In this document: piece by piece, positions 43,401 to 54,466 of the stretch
Layout of the letters: the number at the start of each line of letters is the position of its first letter
Numbering within the stretch: position 1 is the first letter of the stretch
Assembly: GCA_034401135.1 (NCBI GenBank)
Contig: JAWZSP010000001.1
Span: 1,054,001-1,118,000, forward strand
DNA length: 64,000 nucleotides
From: Volutella citrinella
Lineage: Eukaryota > Ascomycota > Sordariomycetes > Hypocreales > Nectriaceae
Reading direction: 5' to 3'
Translations under genes and position numbers: made by a program
The notes under the pieces: generated by a model
What the model was told of the DNA's origin: nothing
Databases searched by the model: none
What the model saw: only the letters and a program-made list of their open reading frames with translations

Positions 43401-46399
43401 GGAGGTTGGAAAGGCTACCGATGCATTTTTGCCGCCTGCATCCTAGAACATCTGATTCAGCGGCTGGATAGTTTGTTGGATGAAGTCCTAGACGGGATAT
43501 GTTTTCTTGCTATTCCCCCAAGGAGGATTCAATAGTAAGCGGATGTATAGCAAATACTCCGACATACAACACCAACGGAGATACCTACCCCTTGTCCTGC
43601 ATCCTTTTAGCGTGTTGGCGGCTCCGATCCCACCAAGCTGCAGCAGTAAGGATGCAGCTGTATGCACACCTACGTATCATCCAGGATAATAGTAGGAGAC
43701 GATTGCGGTGGACGATGTGACGGAAAGCTGGTCCTGCAGTAGCTTTGCCAGCAGCGCGAATCGTATCAGCCAAAAACCCCTATTCATTCCGCCCGTGAGC
43801 ACAGCGAATGGGACCGCACGGGGGTCAAACGCTACAGCGAACGGGATGATGCAATTGAGGCTTCATCTTGTTCGACGTAACCCCTCGCATCGGAAATGAC
43901 TTTTCTTAGCCATGCACAGTTACCCCATGCTTGAATGCTATTGCTGGTAGTGGGCATGGACTGACAAGAGGGGGGGGTGGAGAGGGGCTGCTTCAGATTG
44001 ACTACGGGCGACCAAAGCGTCCGAGGCAACTTCCCTTCCCGACATTGTCAATGGTGGGATAGGAAAGGTTGCTTGCAAGATTGTCTCTTGAACTACTCGA
44101 CACTTTATGACGTGATGCATCGTGAATTCGGTCTGTTATTATTCTTGGCGATACAATAAATGGAGCATCCATTCGTTAGTAATGGTTCGTCGTTAGCCGC
44201 TATTGAGAGACAAACGGGTAATGGGCCCTCATCAGAAACGGAGAGACCATTCATTACCTTGTCATGTGCCGCAGCCACAAGACACGTACTGTTTGGAGGC
44301 GAAGCAATTGCAAACGATCTGAATGACACAGGGAAGCGCGCAGGATCCGGATGGGAAACACCCGTGGTGCCAGCCGCAGTCGACGTTTTGACACGAAACC
44401 TGCTCCCGACGACGGGAGAGACATCGCCATGGCTCCAGGGGAGGACGTCCGTGTGTACAGGAATACGGGATATGCTACTATGCCTGCGTAACTTGGCGGG
44501 CTGGGGAAAGGTCGTTTGTTGAATATGCGCCTCCACAGGTCGTCACCACAGGTGTAGCTGGACCCGGGTGGCGGGTGGAGGCGGTGGTGGGCTTGGAAAG
44601 CGTGGAATGTGTGCCTCTACAGGCTGTAATATCATCTCGTGTAAGCGTGCGTCCACTCCACTGGAGCACGGGCAGGAGAGGCCCAGCCTCCAGGGCTTGT
44701 CGATTAATGATGACAGCCAGTTGGCGCCCGCAAACGAGAGGCGTCAGCCAGTCAGGCTCAGGTCGTGGCAGTGTTTCGAAGCCATCGAGTCTCGCCGGCC
44801 GCCTGTAACCTGTTTGAGGTGAGACGCGCATGGGAGTCGCCGCCGGTGAGGGATTGGACGCTGAGGCAGCCTCAGCATTGCCGATCAGCATCGCACTCAG
44901 CTATCGCGGGCGAGGCATTGGGGCATGATGAATGTCATTTCCCGCGCCGGTATGTGGCGGCTTTCGCCGACGGTTCGCGTCGATTCATTGTCCGTAGCAT
45001 AAATCACGATATTTGTTGTTATTTGTTTTTTTATTAATTATCGTTGGCGGGGGATTCAAGCCCTGAGCTGTCGCGTTGTTGTTGAATTATTATGCCCCGC
45101 CAGGCCAGAGCTTCAGGCGCCAGCCCCAGGCTCCAGCTCCGGCGCCGTCGCCCAGCATGAGCACCGGCACCAAGCGCCAGCATGAACACCAGCCAGCATT
45201 GGGCCTCGCCTGTGACGGTCAGCGCCGACCGTTGAGCGGAACGCTCCTCAACAGCCAACCAAGGCGTCAAGCTCTCGTCGCAGGCGACCGTTGGTTCCAA
45301 GACAGGATTGCCCATCCTCCCTTGCCGCACCATCTGGGAGTTGGAACGGCGTGCTGGAGTGAGTGGCAAGCGGGCGCGCTAGGAGGGGGTTAGCGCCAAG
45401 GCCTGCACGCCTGATGGGCTGCACGTTGCATGTACCTGCACCACGCCCGCACCATGCCTGTGCCTGCGCCTGTCTGTTCATCCCATCCACATCCCACCCC
45501 ATCCATCCGGCCCTGAATCTCATCCGCCCTCATGGCACCGCACCCACCTGCGCGCTCCGGTGCACCAATCCCTGCCCGGTCATGCCTTGCCCTATCGTCC
45601 CATTCGCAAATCAGTGCATTGGGGGACGTCCACTGGCCCGTCAGGTGGTGGCTGGCCGCCTGGGACTGCCGCCCGCCCACCCCTCAGGTTGCAGCGCCGA
45701 TGAGAAAGGGGTTGGCCATCGGCAGTGTGACGATAGGAGCGAGTGAACCTATGACTGACTGGCTGGACTACTGGTCTGATGGGATGAGGGGTCGCGGTTG
45801 GGAGGCGAGGCGAGACTGAGGGGGGAATGAACTGTGTCGTGGAGAAGACGGAATACTGGTAATTAGTGCGGACGTTACGGCCTGTGGCTGTCGCACCGCT
45901 GCCGGCCGTCAATAAATTGCTGGTCACTAGCACCACTTGTGCGACTAGCACGCGTCGTTTTGGGCTCCTTTGTCTATTTTTTTCTTTCTTTCTGAGCCTA
46001 GTCGAATGTCGCAGGATGCACCTTCTCCAGCCAAGCCGTGCTACCGCGACATGTACATACTGCTACTAAGAGTTAATTACTTCGTAGTGGTGTAGAATGA
46101 AGAAACAACCACCAAGTATGGAAACCAGTATATCTCTAGATTGCGGATCAAAAAGTCCTGGTGCTGGCTGCCCTGAAAAGGACTGCACAACCCAAACGGG
46201 GCCTTCCTCCTCCCATCCAACTGAGCCAGAGCCAATCCGGGGGCGGCTGTACTCGCTCTTGTGCCTCCCGTCGTGCCTTGCACCTTGTGCACCGCAACGC
46301 AGTACCGTGCGGTACCACTAGTGGTGCCCACTTTCCAGGGCCACACCCCTGCCAATTGCAACCCCTGGCGGCACGCCCCACTCAGCGCTTCCACCAGAA
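40464..46399. other. 5.9-kb region without a recognised gene
   Basis: ORFs here are short or overlap on opposite strands (for example 42522-43184 + against 42636-43313 -) and look like none of the protein families I know. No tRNA, 5S rRNA, transposase or long repeat was seen. The sequence is not depleted in GC and shows no obvious repeat-induced point mutation. Confidence 0.4.
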
Positions 46400-47816
46400 T
46401 CACCACCCCCTGTCCCGCGTCCGCACCCGCACCCGCACAAGCCTTGACACCACTGACACCCAGCTCCCTTCCTACAGTAATTACTCACCTATCCATATCC
46501 ATGCCCATGCCCATTTCCTCCATAGCATATTAGGCTGTGGAGGGACTGGATTGTTTGGTGCTGGCGACGCTCTCCAGGCCTCTCACTCCACTAATAGTAC
46601 GCGGAGCACTGCATTGGTGGCTAGCTTCTGCCTCCCTACTCCGTCCCTCAGTAATTACTACGTAGAGTGCATGTCAATCTGCCACCCCCCTTGGGTCCCT
46701 CCTCTCGCCAGTCGTCAATTTCTCCTCCCAATCAAAACCCTGGGCCAGGCCTTTGGATTCTACCAGGGCCAGACTCCCGCTCATTCTTTATTCATTCGAT
46801 CCCGGCACTATTGACCAACTGTGTTGGTACAAGTCAACGGAGAGCCTATCTCCCCAAACGCTCCTTCTTCCTGACCATCCTGCCGGCTCGACTGCTACCA
46901 CCACCATTCCACTGCAGCGTCTTCACCTTCGTCTCCCTCCTCCGAGTCGCGACTGTCATCACCTACCACTCGCCCTCCCTTCAGATCTGCAAGGTGAACC
47001 AGACGAACACTCGACTAGTCTCGTCTACCCGAGGAAGCAGACCAGGGGGCAGAAAATCAATCTTGGACCAACTTACGCTTCTTCCTTTTCCTACAGATCT
47101 GAGACACTCCTTGGCTCGCCCACGACTGGCCTACTCGACCGCCGAAGTTTCCTATTCAGACTCTCGCCCCGATCTACCTCCATTGCGCTCGTCCCTCCTG
47201 CATCCTCGTTTGCAGTCACCCGCCACCGGTAGCTTGCAGCAAACCACGACCGTCCCGAGTGTGCAACCCGAACTCCGTTTTCTCGACGACCCGAAGGAAC
47301 CCGCTCGGTATCTGGCGCCCTGTCACCATCACGCTCTAGTTCGAGTACAAGTGGCACTTGTCCCCGCGTCTCTTTAGTCGCGGCTTGTGCCATCCGCTCT
47401 CCATTCCACGCGTTGGGCAACACACAGCAGACTTGCTCCCCCTCGATGCCAGTACGACACTCGAGTATTACGCTGTGAACTGAACCGCCTCCGACGTTTG
47501 CAGGCTTCTTTCAGGTACGCAGCATAGTTCTCTTGAGCCCCATATCCAGCGTCTTGATTATCGCCATCGTCCATGCTTGGCCAAATCTCATTGTCCTCTC
47601 CTGCACCAATTACAAAGAAACCCCAACGCTCCAGCACTGCGATGAGAAAGGACCGAAGCTAACATGGATCTAGTCGCGATTGATTAGACTCTTGACCGAC
47701 GCACCTTCAGAATTTGGCGAATTGATGGAAGCTGCGTAAGAAGTTAAGCCCGTATCCTCGCCCTCCCCCTTTCGAGGATTGCCGGTCTTTTCAACCAAAC
47801 GCACACATTTCCCACC
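46400..47816 (+). promoter_or_regulatory. Long CT-rich promoter/leader of the 47817 gene
   Basis: From about 46400 the + strand becomes strongly C/T-biased (for example 46900-47250) with many upstream ATG frames. This resembles the leader at 11514-12617. The frames in it translate to Ser/Pro/Thr-rich low complexity. I infer a long 5' UTR, possibly with introns. Confidence 0.4.
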
Positions 47817-50800
47817 ATGAACCGATTCCTCAACAAGAAGAAGGCGGCGAGGGACGACTTCGCGGTCCCTCGACCGTCCGTCGAATCCGAGTCGTCCAGC
47901 CCCTTTAAAATGTTCAGCAAGAAGAAGCCCCAGGAAGAGGAGACGAAAAAGGAAGTCGACATAGCTACTGCTCTTCCCTCAAATGACGATTTCCGAACCA
48001 GCCTACTCATGCCGAACCTTTCAGCTCGTTTTTCCATGCTTCGTGAGCAGGATGACCCAAACACCAAAGTTGGCAAGGCCAGCGATGATAGCGTTCTATT
48101 CCCCAAGCGGCAATCAAGAATGATGATGGAGTTCGGATTAGTAGGTGGCGGCGGCTTGGATGATATCGCTGAGGTTGAGTCTATTCGCGCCCCTTTTGCC
48201 CGTACACACTCGTTTCAATCAGACGACGCCGCGTCCACCTCGGGAAGCATCATGACACGATCCAAGCCGACAGAGGGCAACAATTTGTTTGGTGGACGGC
48301 AAAAAATCTACAAAATTGGTTCATCCAAGGCTGGCGGTGCTCTGTCCGGAAGAGCACTTTACGATGACGATGTCGCCCAGTCGGCATTTCAGAAATGGCG
48401 ACAGGCTGAGCGCGAGAGAGAATCTTTCGAAGAACTCCGACAGAGCGATTCTTTGGACTCGGATGCTGCTAGGCCCGAGTCCCCCCAACAGACTGACTTA
48501 AGTCGACGTAGAGAAACAAGCTCTACGACATCATCGGTCCCTTCCATTGCACGAAACTCGACCGCCGCTACCTCCATCAACTCAACACAACCTGCTCCAT
48601 CTATCAAAGACTGGCAGTACACCAACTTTGCCTTGACCGGTTCCACCTCAACTCCACCGCTGGAACGGAGCGTCACACGAACTCGAAGACTTTATGAACA
48701 GGGCTTGAGCCAGGACCTCCATGACCAGCAATCATCTGCCCTCTCTCGGATTGACACCTTGTCGAGACAACGCACCCTGGGCAACAGAACACCCGACCTC
48801 ACACCCACCGTTCCTTCACCTTCCAGCGCCACATTCAGCGATCGATTTGGCCTCAATCGATCAATCAACAGCAAGGCCAGCGCACCAAATCTCAAGTCGT
48901 TCAGTCCTCTGACCAACTCTACCTCACAAATGAGCCCGATGGAGAGCACCAACAAATTTCTGAACCTCGAGGAGCGAATTGCCTTTGGATCTACGCCTCC
49001 CCTGAGCCCTCCCATTAGCGAGACCGGGGAGCCTCAAGCGGCTTCCAAGGCCACAGGCCGAAGCTCCCTTAGCCGAAAATCATCTCAGTATGATGAGAAC
49101 AAGTATGCCCAGCGCCAGATTCAGATGCAACGTGGACGGGAGACGCCTACCAACCGCTTCCGTACCGAATCAAATGCCTCGGCGCCAACATCGCGCTCAC
49201 GATCGTCGTCCACTCATCGAACACCCTTTGAAAAGCACGATTCCGCAGCTCTGCGACCCGAGCCTACGGTTCAGGAGGAGGCTCCTTCCACGAGCTTTTT
49301 CGACGATGAGGACGAGGACCGACAATCCGTCAACTCAAGAATCCACAGCATCGCCCAAGGTCCGCCCCAGGTTACCGTGGAACGTCCATCTGACAACGAC
49401 CATCCAGCATTCAGATCCGGTGGCGTTCCCAGTCCGCTGAACTTGGGCAAATCGGAGGGCTTGTCGGTTGAAATCAAGAACGAGTCACCGGAGGATTCCC
49501 CCACTCTTGGTCCGGCATCTGGGGGATTGAGCGGCATGGTCCGTGCCCATCTGCGACAGGATAGCACTGCGTCGTCCGTGTATGGGCCTCCACCTGATGA
49601 GGCTGAGCTTGCCTCCCGATTCCCGCCCGAGCGGGATAGTGCGCAGAACTTCGATACGATGACGGTCAAGTCAAACCCATGGGACTCGATCGATCGTGAT
49701 GTGGCTATGTCGATGGAAGATGATATGACCAGCCCAACCCATTCCAAAGCTTCAATGGATGCTAGGGAGCCCATAGAGTCGCAACTAGGGGTCGCAGAGT
49801 CGAAACCTGACCGCAAATCGGACAGCCAAAATGACGAGTTTGCGCGCCATCTGGCTGATGGTGCGCGACGTGTCCGAGAAAGACTGACATCCTATGTCGA
49901 GGCCGATAGCCCGCCGGCACAAGCTCCAGCACCACCGCCCGTCTCGGAGCTACCACCTCCACCAATGCAGAATGCCCTTGGAATCCTCCGTTCAAAGTCC
50001 AGTCTCGGCTCATTAGTGGACAAGAACCGGGAGAACCATACTCAGATGAAGGCCAAGAAACTCCTTGGCCTCGGTGGCCCGCCGATGCCTTCGCCAAACA
50101 AGACATCGTTTGACTCAAATGACGGGGAGCGGCCCGAGAGAGGACGACCGTCGCTTGAGAAGGAGGGAGAAGGCAGCGCTGGATTGAAAGCGTTTCGACA
50201 AGCCCGTCGGGAACTGCAGAGGATGAAGGAGATGGAGGTTCAGCAGCGGTACCACGCGCCGCCACCGAAGACTGCACCACCCCCGGAGCCTCAGCCCGTC
50301 CCTCGGGCTGCGTCTCGTCCTCCCTCCCGAGCCCCGTCTCAAGAGCGCCGCCCACCGCCTGTCACGTATAACCGCATGCCAAGTAGTGAGGAGGCTAGGT
50401 ATGGCAGTGCTTCTCGTTCTGGATCCCGTACACCAAGCGAACGTGATAGGAGTGGTTCAGAGACCAGCAATGGCGGTCGATCTGCCAGCCGACCCGGGCG
50501 CATGCGTAATGGCTCGATCCCACGTGAAGACCTTGGCCGTATGGGCCCGTCTGGAGTTCCGATGGGTATGCCGAGGCAAGGGCCGATGATGAGATCGCCG
50601 GCTTTTCCTCCCGGGGCGGATCCTATGCGATCACCTCACATGCCACCCCAGGGGTATGGCAACAACCACGGATCGTCGCCTGGTCGATTCAGACGTCCAA
50701 CTGATCCATCCAACATGAATATTCACCCCAACTTCAACCATGAGACTGGTCAACCTTCGCCTAACTCTCCTATGAACGGACTCCCTTCGCCTTACGGGCC

Positions 50801-51248
50801 ACCCGGGGCGGGCTTTCAACGCCCCGTTGGGCCCCCTCACCACATGGGAAATAGGGACATGTCGGAGCCTGCGCTGTCGTCGCCAAGACGCATGGAACAC
50901 ATGGGTATGAGGGATGGGCCTCGGGGTCTTCCTGGTGCTAGCCTCAATGGCAACGTTGGTTCGACTCCCAACCTGAACGGCCCTTCGGCCCCCCCACTGC
51001 CACCAATCAACCCACGACGAAAGACACAGACTCAGATCCCCATGCCCATGAGCCCATCAAGTGGAGATGAAGGGTTTGGATCGTTTGCTGACAGCGAGGG
51101 AGCGGCGAGGATGCAACGGTTGCGCAAGGCTACAAGCGAGGCGAATGTGCGGGCACGGGCATTGCGCAACAGTCCGCCACACCCCATCGCCCCTCCTCCC
51201 CTGCCGCCCAACATGGCAGGCAAAGCCATGCCCGGGGGCATGATTTAA
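47817..51248 (+). CDS. Large intrinsically disordered fungal protein, 1143 aa
   Basis: A single uninterrupted frame runs from the ATG at 47817 (MNRFLNKKKAARDDFAVPRP) to TAA at 51248. There is no signal peptide or membrane helix. The composition is Ser/Pro/Arg/Gly-rich almost throughout. Short ordered-looking islands are a Lys-rich N-terminus, SAFQKWRQAERERESFEELR, ARHLADGARRVRERLTSYVE and KAFRQARRELQRMKEMEVQQ (probable helices). Pro-rich SH3-type stretches (APAPPPVSELPPPP; SAPPLPPINPRRK) and a Met/Pro/Gly-rich tail follow. These features suggest a scaffold or cytoskeletal/polarity adaptor, but I know no specific function. It is long and single-exon, so the coding call is secure. Confidence 0.85.
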   Translation: MNRFLNKKKAARDDFAVPRPSVESESSSPFKMFSKKKPQEEETKKEVDIATALPSNDDFRTSLLMPNLSARFSMLREQDDPNTKVGKASDDSVLFPKRQSRMMMEFGLVGGGGLDDIAEVESIRAPFARTHSFQSDDAASTSGSIMTRSKPTEGNNLFGGRQKIYKIGSSKAGGALSGRALYDDDVAQSAFQKWRQAERERESFEELRQSDSLDSDAARPESPQQTDLSRRRETSSTTSSVPSIARNSTAATSINSTQPAPSIKDWQYTNFALTGSTSTPPLERSVTRTRRLYEQGLSQDLHDQQSSALSRIDTLSRQRTLGNRTPDLTPTVPSPSSATFSDRFGLNRSINSKASAPNLKSFSPLTNSTSQMSPMESTNKFLNLEERIAFGSTPPLSPPISETGEPQAASKATGRSSLSRKSSQYDENKYAQRQIQMQRGRETPTNRFRTESNASAPTSRSRSSSTHRTPFEKHDSAALRPEPTVQEEAPSTSFFDDEDEDRQSVNSRIHSIAQGPPQVTVERPSDNDHPAFRSGGVPSPLNLGKSEGLSVEIKNESPEDSPTLGPASGGLSGMVRAHLRQDSTASSVYGPPPDEAELASRFPPERDSAQNFDTMTVKSNPWDSIDRDVAMSMEDDMTSPTHSKASMDAREPIESQLGVAESKPDRKSDSQNDEFARHLADGARRVRERLTSYVEADSPPAQAPAPPPVSELPPPPMQNALGILRSKSSLGSLVDKNRENHTQMKAKKLLGLGGPPMPSPNKTSFDSNDGERPERGRPSLEKEGEGSAGLKAFRQARRELQRMKEMEVQQRYHAPPPKTAPPPEPQPVPRAASRPPSRAPSQERRPPPVTYNRMPSSEEARYGSASRSGSRTPSERDRSGSETSNGGRSASRPGRMRNGSIPREDLGRMGPSGVPMGMPRQGPMMRSPAFPPGADPMRSPHMPPQGYGNNHGSSPGRFRRPTDPSNMNIHPNFNHETGQPSPNSPMNGLPSPYGPPGAGFQRPVGPPHHMGNRDMSEPALSSPRRMEHMGMRDGPRGLPGASLNGNVGSTPNLNGPSAPPLPPINPRRKTQTQIPMPMSPSSGDEGFGSFADSEGAARMQRLRKATSEANVRARALRNSPPHPIAPPPLPPNMAGKAMPGGMI

Positions 51249-52136
51249 GGCGTCTCCGCAGGACGGCACATGACTAATTGTCTGGTTAGACGCTTCTCAC
51301 TCCTTGAACTGTTTGTCACAGTCTTACAACTTCATGGTGCCAAGAGCCCCCCCCTTTTTTTCTCTTTTCCCTTTTCTACTTGATACCAAAGGCATTTCTG
51401 TACATTTGACGGCAAACGGCTGTATCATCTACTATTTTCCCGTCCCGGACTCTAAGGATGTTTCTATTAGTGTTGCTTTTTAACTTGCGTCGTTTCATTT
51501 TGGTTGCAGCAATGCACTTTGGGACATGGGCACTGGCGTAACCCGGCAGAGGCGAACGGATCGAGCCGGACTTTGATTCATGCACAATGCGGGCGTCAGA
51601 AACAAGGACCAGGAATGAGGACGAAGAATGGATAGGCATATCAGTACAGACGATGATGCAATGCCAGAGTTGCAGAGGCGAGAGGAAAACCAGCACGCAT
51701 GGACTTGGGGCGATACCACCTTGGTCTGTTTACAATCAGAATACAATCCAGCAAGCAAGCAATCAATCAATAAATTTAGTATTGTACACAAGGACGGACA
51801 GCGCATTCCTAACGTCAGGGGCTCTTGTGACTGCGGCTCACTTCCATGTCACGGCCCTCAGCTACACGCATGTGGATGTAAGGCATGCGCAATGTGTATC
51901 TGAGTACATGATGAGCGAGCCTCTGCTTCTGTTTACGACATGAAGCTGCCATGGAGGACTTGCTTGACTTGCTGATGGAAACTCGTCGTCCATGGTGATG
52001 CAACGTCATGATGAGTTTGCTATGTTACCTGGAGCTGATGACAGAATACAAATGGCTGTCCTTTCTCCCTCTCAGCGATCTTGACACAGGCTTTGCAAAC
52101 GACACAAGCCCATCTCACTGCCCGAGAGAAACAACA
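51249..52136. other. Intergenic region
   Basis: This stretch of 888 bp contains the 3' UTR of the 47817 gene and the promoter of the acetyltransferase. No gene was recognised. Confidence 0.6.
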
Positions 52137-52904
52137 ATGGCATATATTCGCCAGTACGAGCCGACAGACTTTGAAGCCACGGCGTACATTGTGAGTCCTG
52201 TTCGCCCCCTCCTCCCTGCCAGGTCATGTTCAAGGTGACTGATGGCGATGGCGAGCGTCTCCCAGTGCCGTAAGACGCTCCCCCCTTCTATACGGTCGTC
52301 CAAAGAGGCGAGGCGGCTGGCGCCGTATGTCTGGCTGCACCAGTTCAGCTACATCTCGCCGGAGACGTGCCTGGTGCTGGACGACGGCTCGGGCAGGGCG
52401 GTGGGCTACTGCGTGTCATGCCCGGACATCCTGCAGTTCGTCGCGGGTTACCAGGCATACATTGACGACGTGCTGGTGCCCTCACGCGAGATATCGACGC
52501 CGTCACGACTGCCCACGGTCCTGGAGCCCTGGACGGGGCCCGACGGGAAGGTCAGCGCGGCATGCCTGACCCATATGGCGTACGACCCGCGGCGCACCGT
52601 CGTCGAGGGTGTCGAGGACCTCCTAGAGGAAGGGTACCATGCCACGCTGCACATCGACCTGTTGCCCGACTGGCAGGGCCTGGGATGGGGAGGGCAGCTG
52701 CTCAACGGCGTGCTGGCGCGCCTGGAGCAGCGCAGGTCTCACGGCTGCAGGGGGGTATGGGTTGCCACGGCCGGGGACAATGCACAGGTGGTGCCCTTTT
52801 ATCAGACCATGGGCTTCTATGTATGGGAGGACGGGCAGGACGGCTCGACGATCCTGATGGCCAAGGACTACGCGGGTGGGGCTGGCTGGGGGTGGGCGAG
52901 GTGA
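52137..52904 (+). CDS. GNAT-family acyl-CoA N-acyltransferase
   Basis: Two exons, 52137-52190 and 52266-52904, join in phase 0 (GTGAGT donor, CTCCCAG acceptor) to give 230 residues. The N-terminal MAYIRQYEPTDFEATAYICR is the usual first strand and helix of GNAT enzymes. The acetyl-CoA pyrophosphate loop Q-G-L-G-W-G is at about residues 155-160 (LLPDWQGLGWGGQLLNGVL), followed by GVWVATAGDNAQVVPFYQTM and GFYVWE, the classic final strand pair. The long insert with AYIDDVLVPSR and LTHMAYDPRR resembles fungal homologues of the acetyltransferase-like domain of O-GlcNAcase. The substrate is unknown. It stands alone between long intergenic regions. Confidence 0.9.
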
Positions 52905-54466
52905 GGCCATCACCAATCACGAACAAACGCATCGTTTTTCTGTATCGCTTCATTATTGCATAAGTTGCCCCTTTCTCTTTGACTAGGATACACTAGGATA
53001 TAGCAAGCACATCATAGGCTCTAAAAAATGGCACACTAAAGACCAGATCGATATCCCTTGGCCTAGCTGTCTTGTCATGCCTCCTTTTACCCCCAGACTG
53101 TTCTTGGTTGCATGCCTGCATGTCCGCAACCTCGCCAACCTACCGGTTCTCACATCCGTACCGAACCGGCGAGCCGGGACCAATACACAAAGATGTGGGC
53201 ATCTGAGCCGGCCAACCAACCCCTTGTCTGCCCTGCACAACATTGCACAAGGGCCATGCACATCCTGGGTCCCCATGGGTAGGGTTAGTCGGGATCGGGG
53301 ACCGGTCGGGAGGTTGCCCTCATGAGGCATCACATTACCGAAGACACGGGAGTCCGCCATCAGAATAAAATAACCTTGGTCCGTCCGTGGGGGAGGGCCG
53401 GGGTCAAGGTTGGGGTTGCCATGCGTCCCACCTCCCATGCCATCGCCATTGACAGGCAGGGGATGCAGACGTTGCAGTGCTACAGTGTTGTACTTGCATG
53501 ACTCGGGTCCCTCTACCGGACGTCTAGGATGTTGGAGGCAAGATGCGCCGCGTTGCATTGGCTTCGTGGGCGTCATGGCACTGGAGCCCTGGTATGTTGC
53601 ACTCGCTTCCCAGACTGGCTTTTTTCGTGGCCATCGCCTGGTAGCACCGCAGGGCCCGGCTGGTCCGACTCTCCTATAGAAGCCTATACTATATCGACGA
53701 GTCGACGGGATACCGATGTGACGTGAGACAGTCCTCGAGCCCTGTCGCGGCCCCATCATCGCTGCCCCCGGATCTCGCCCTTCGCTACTCGTCGTAGACT
53801 TCACAGAGACATCACTGTTGCATGACGCAAGCGGACGACTGAAACTGCCTCCATGCGACGCCATCTCTGCCTCAAGCGTGGGGAATTGCCCACACGAGAC
53901 CATCGTCGATTCCTGCTGTCGCATCCCCAATGCTACGATGCCAGCTTCCCCCAGCCCCTCGATGGATGCTCGCGTTCAAGTCTCACACCACAATCTTGCT
54001 CTCCGCTGCGACGCCCTGCATGGAATTGCCGACCGGCTCTTGGATTAAATAATGCCATGGAGCTCGGCAAACCCCTTCACTTGATTGCCATGGAGCTCGG
54101 TAACTCGCAGCCCTTTCCCAAGGCTTTCCCAGCTAAGCCTGGAGCCAACTAACAACCACAGACTCACACGGCGAGAAGACGCCACGAGATTTGAAAGTCA
54201 ACATCAAATTCCAGCTATTTACCAAGTCGTCTCTGGTCAGACCCCTATCCTCACAAGTTATGTACGCCAAATGTCGTTTGCTAAGCCACCAGGGTATTGA
54301 GCCTTTCCAATCGCCGTTACCCCCCAGTCCAGAAGCCGACCACCTCCTTAGAAGAAAGTGTTTATATACCTGCCGGGAACAATCCACTCGGATCGATGCT
54401 CCAAACCACCCAAGAAATCATGAAAAGAGGAAACGAGGAAACGAAGACAAACACTCCCTTAACTCA
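52905..54466. other. Convergent intergenic region, no gene recognised
   Basis: About 1.6 kb lies between the stop of the acetyltransferase (+) and the stop of the zinc-cluster regulator (-). The 315-residue minus-strand frame at 52983-53930 has mixed, Arg/Gly-rich composition and resembles no family. Near 54048-54110 a short sequence (CCATGGAGCTCGG) is duplicated. Confidence 0.5.

Noticed and set aside
52983..53930. 315-residue minus-strand ORF between the acetyltransferase and the regulator
   Set aside because: Arg/Gly/Pro-rich with no recognisable fold or family, and it lies where two 3' UTRs are expected.
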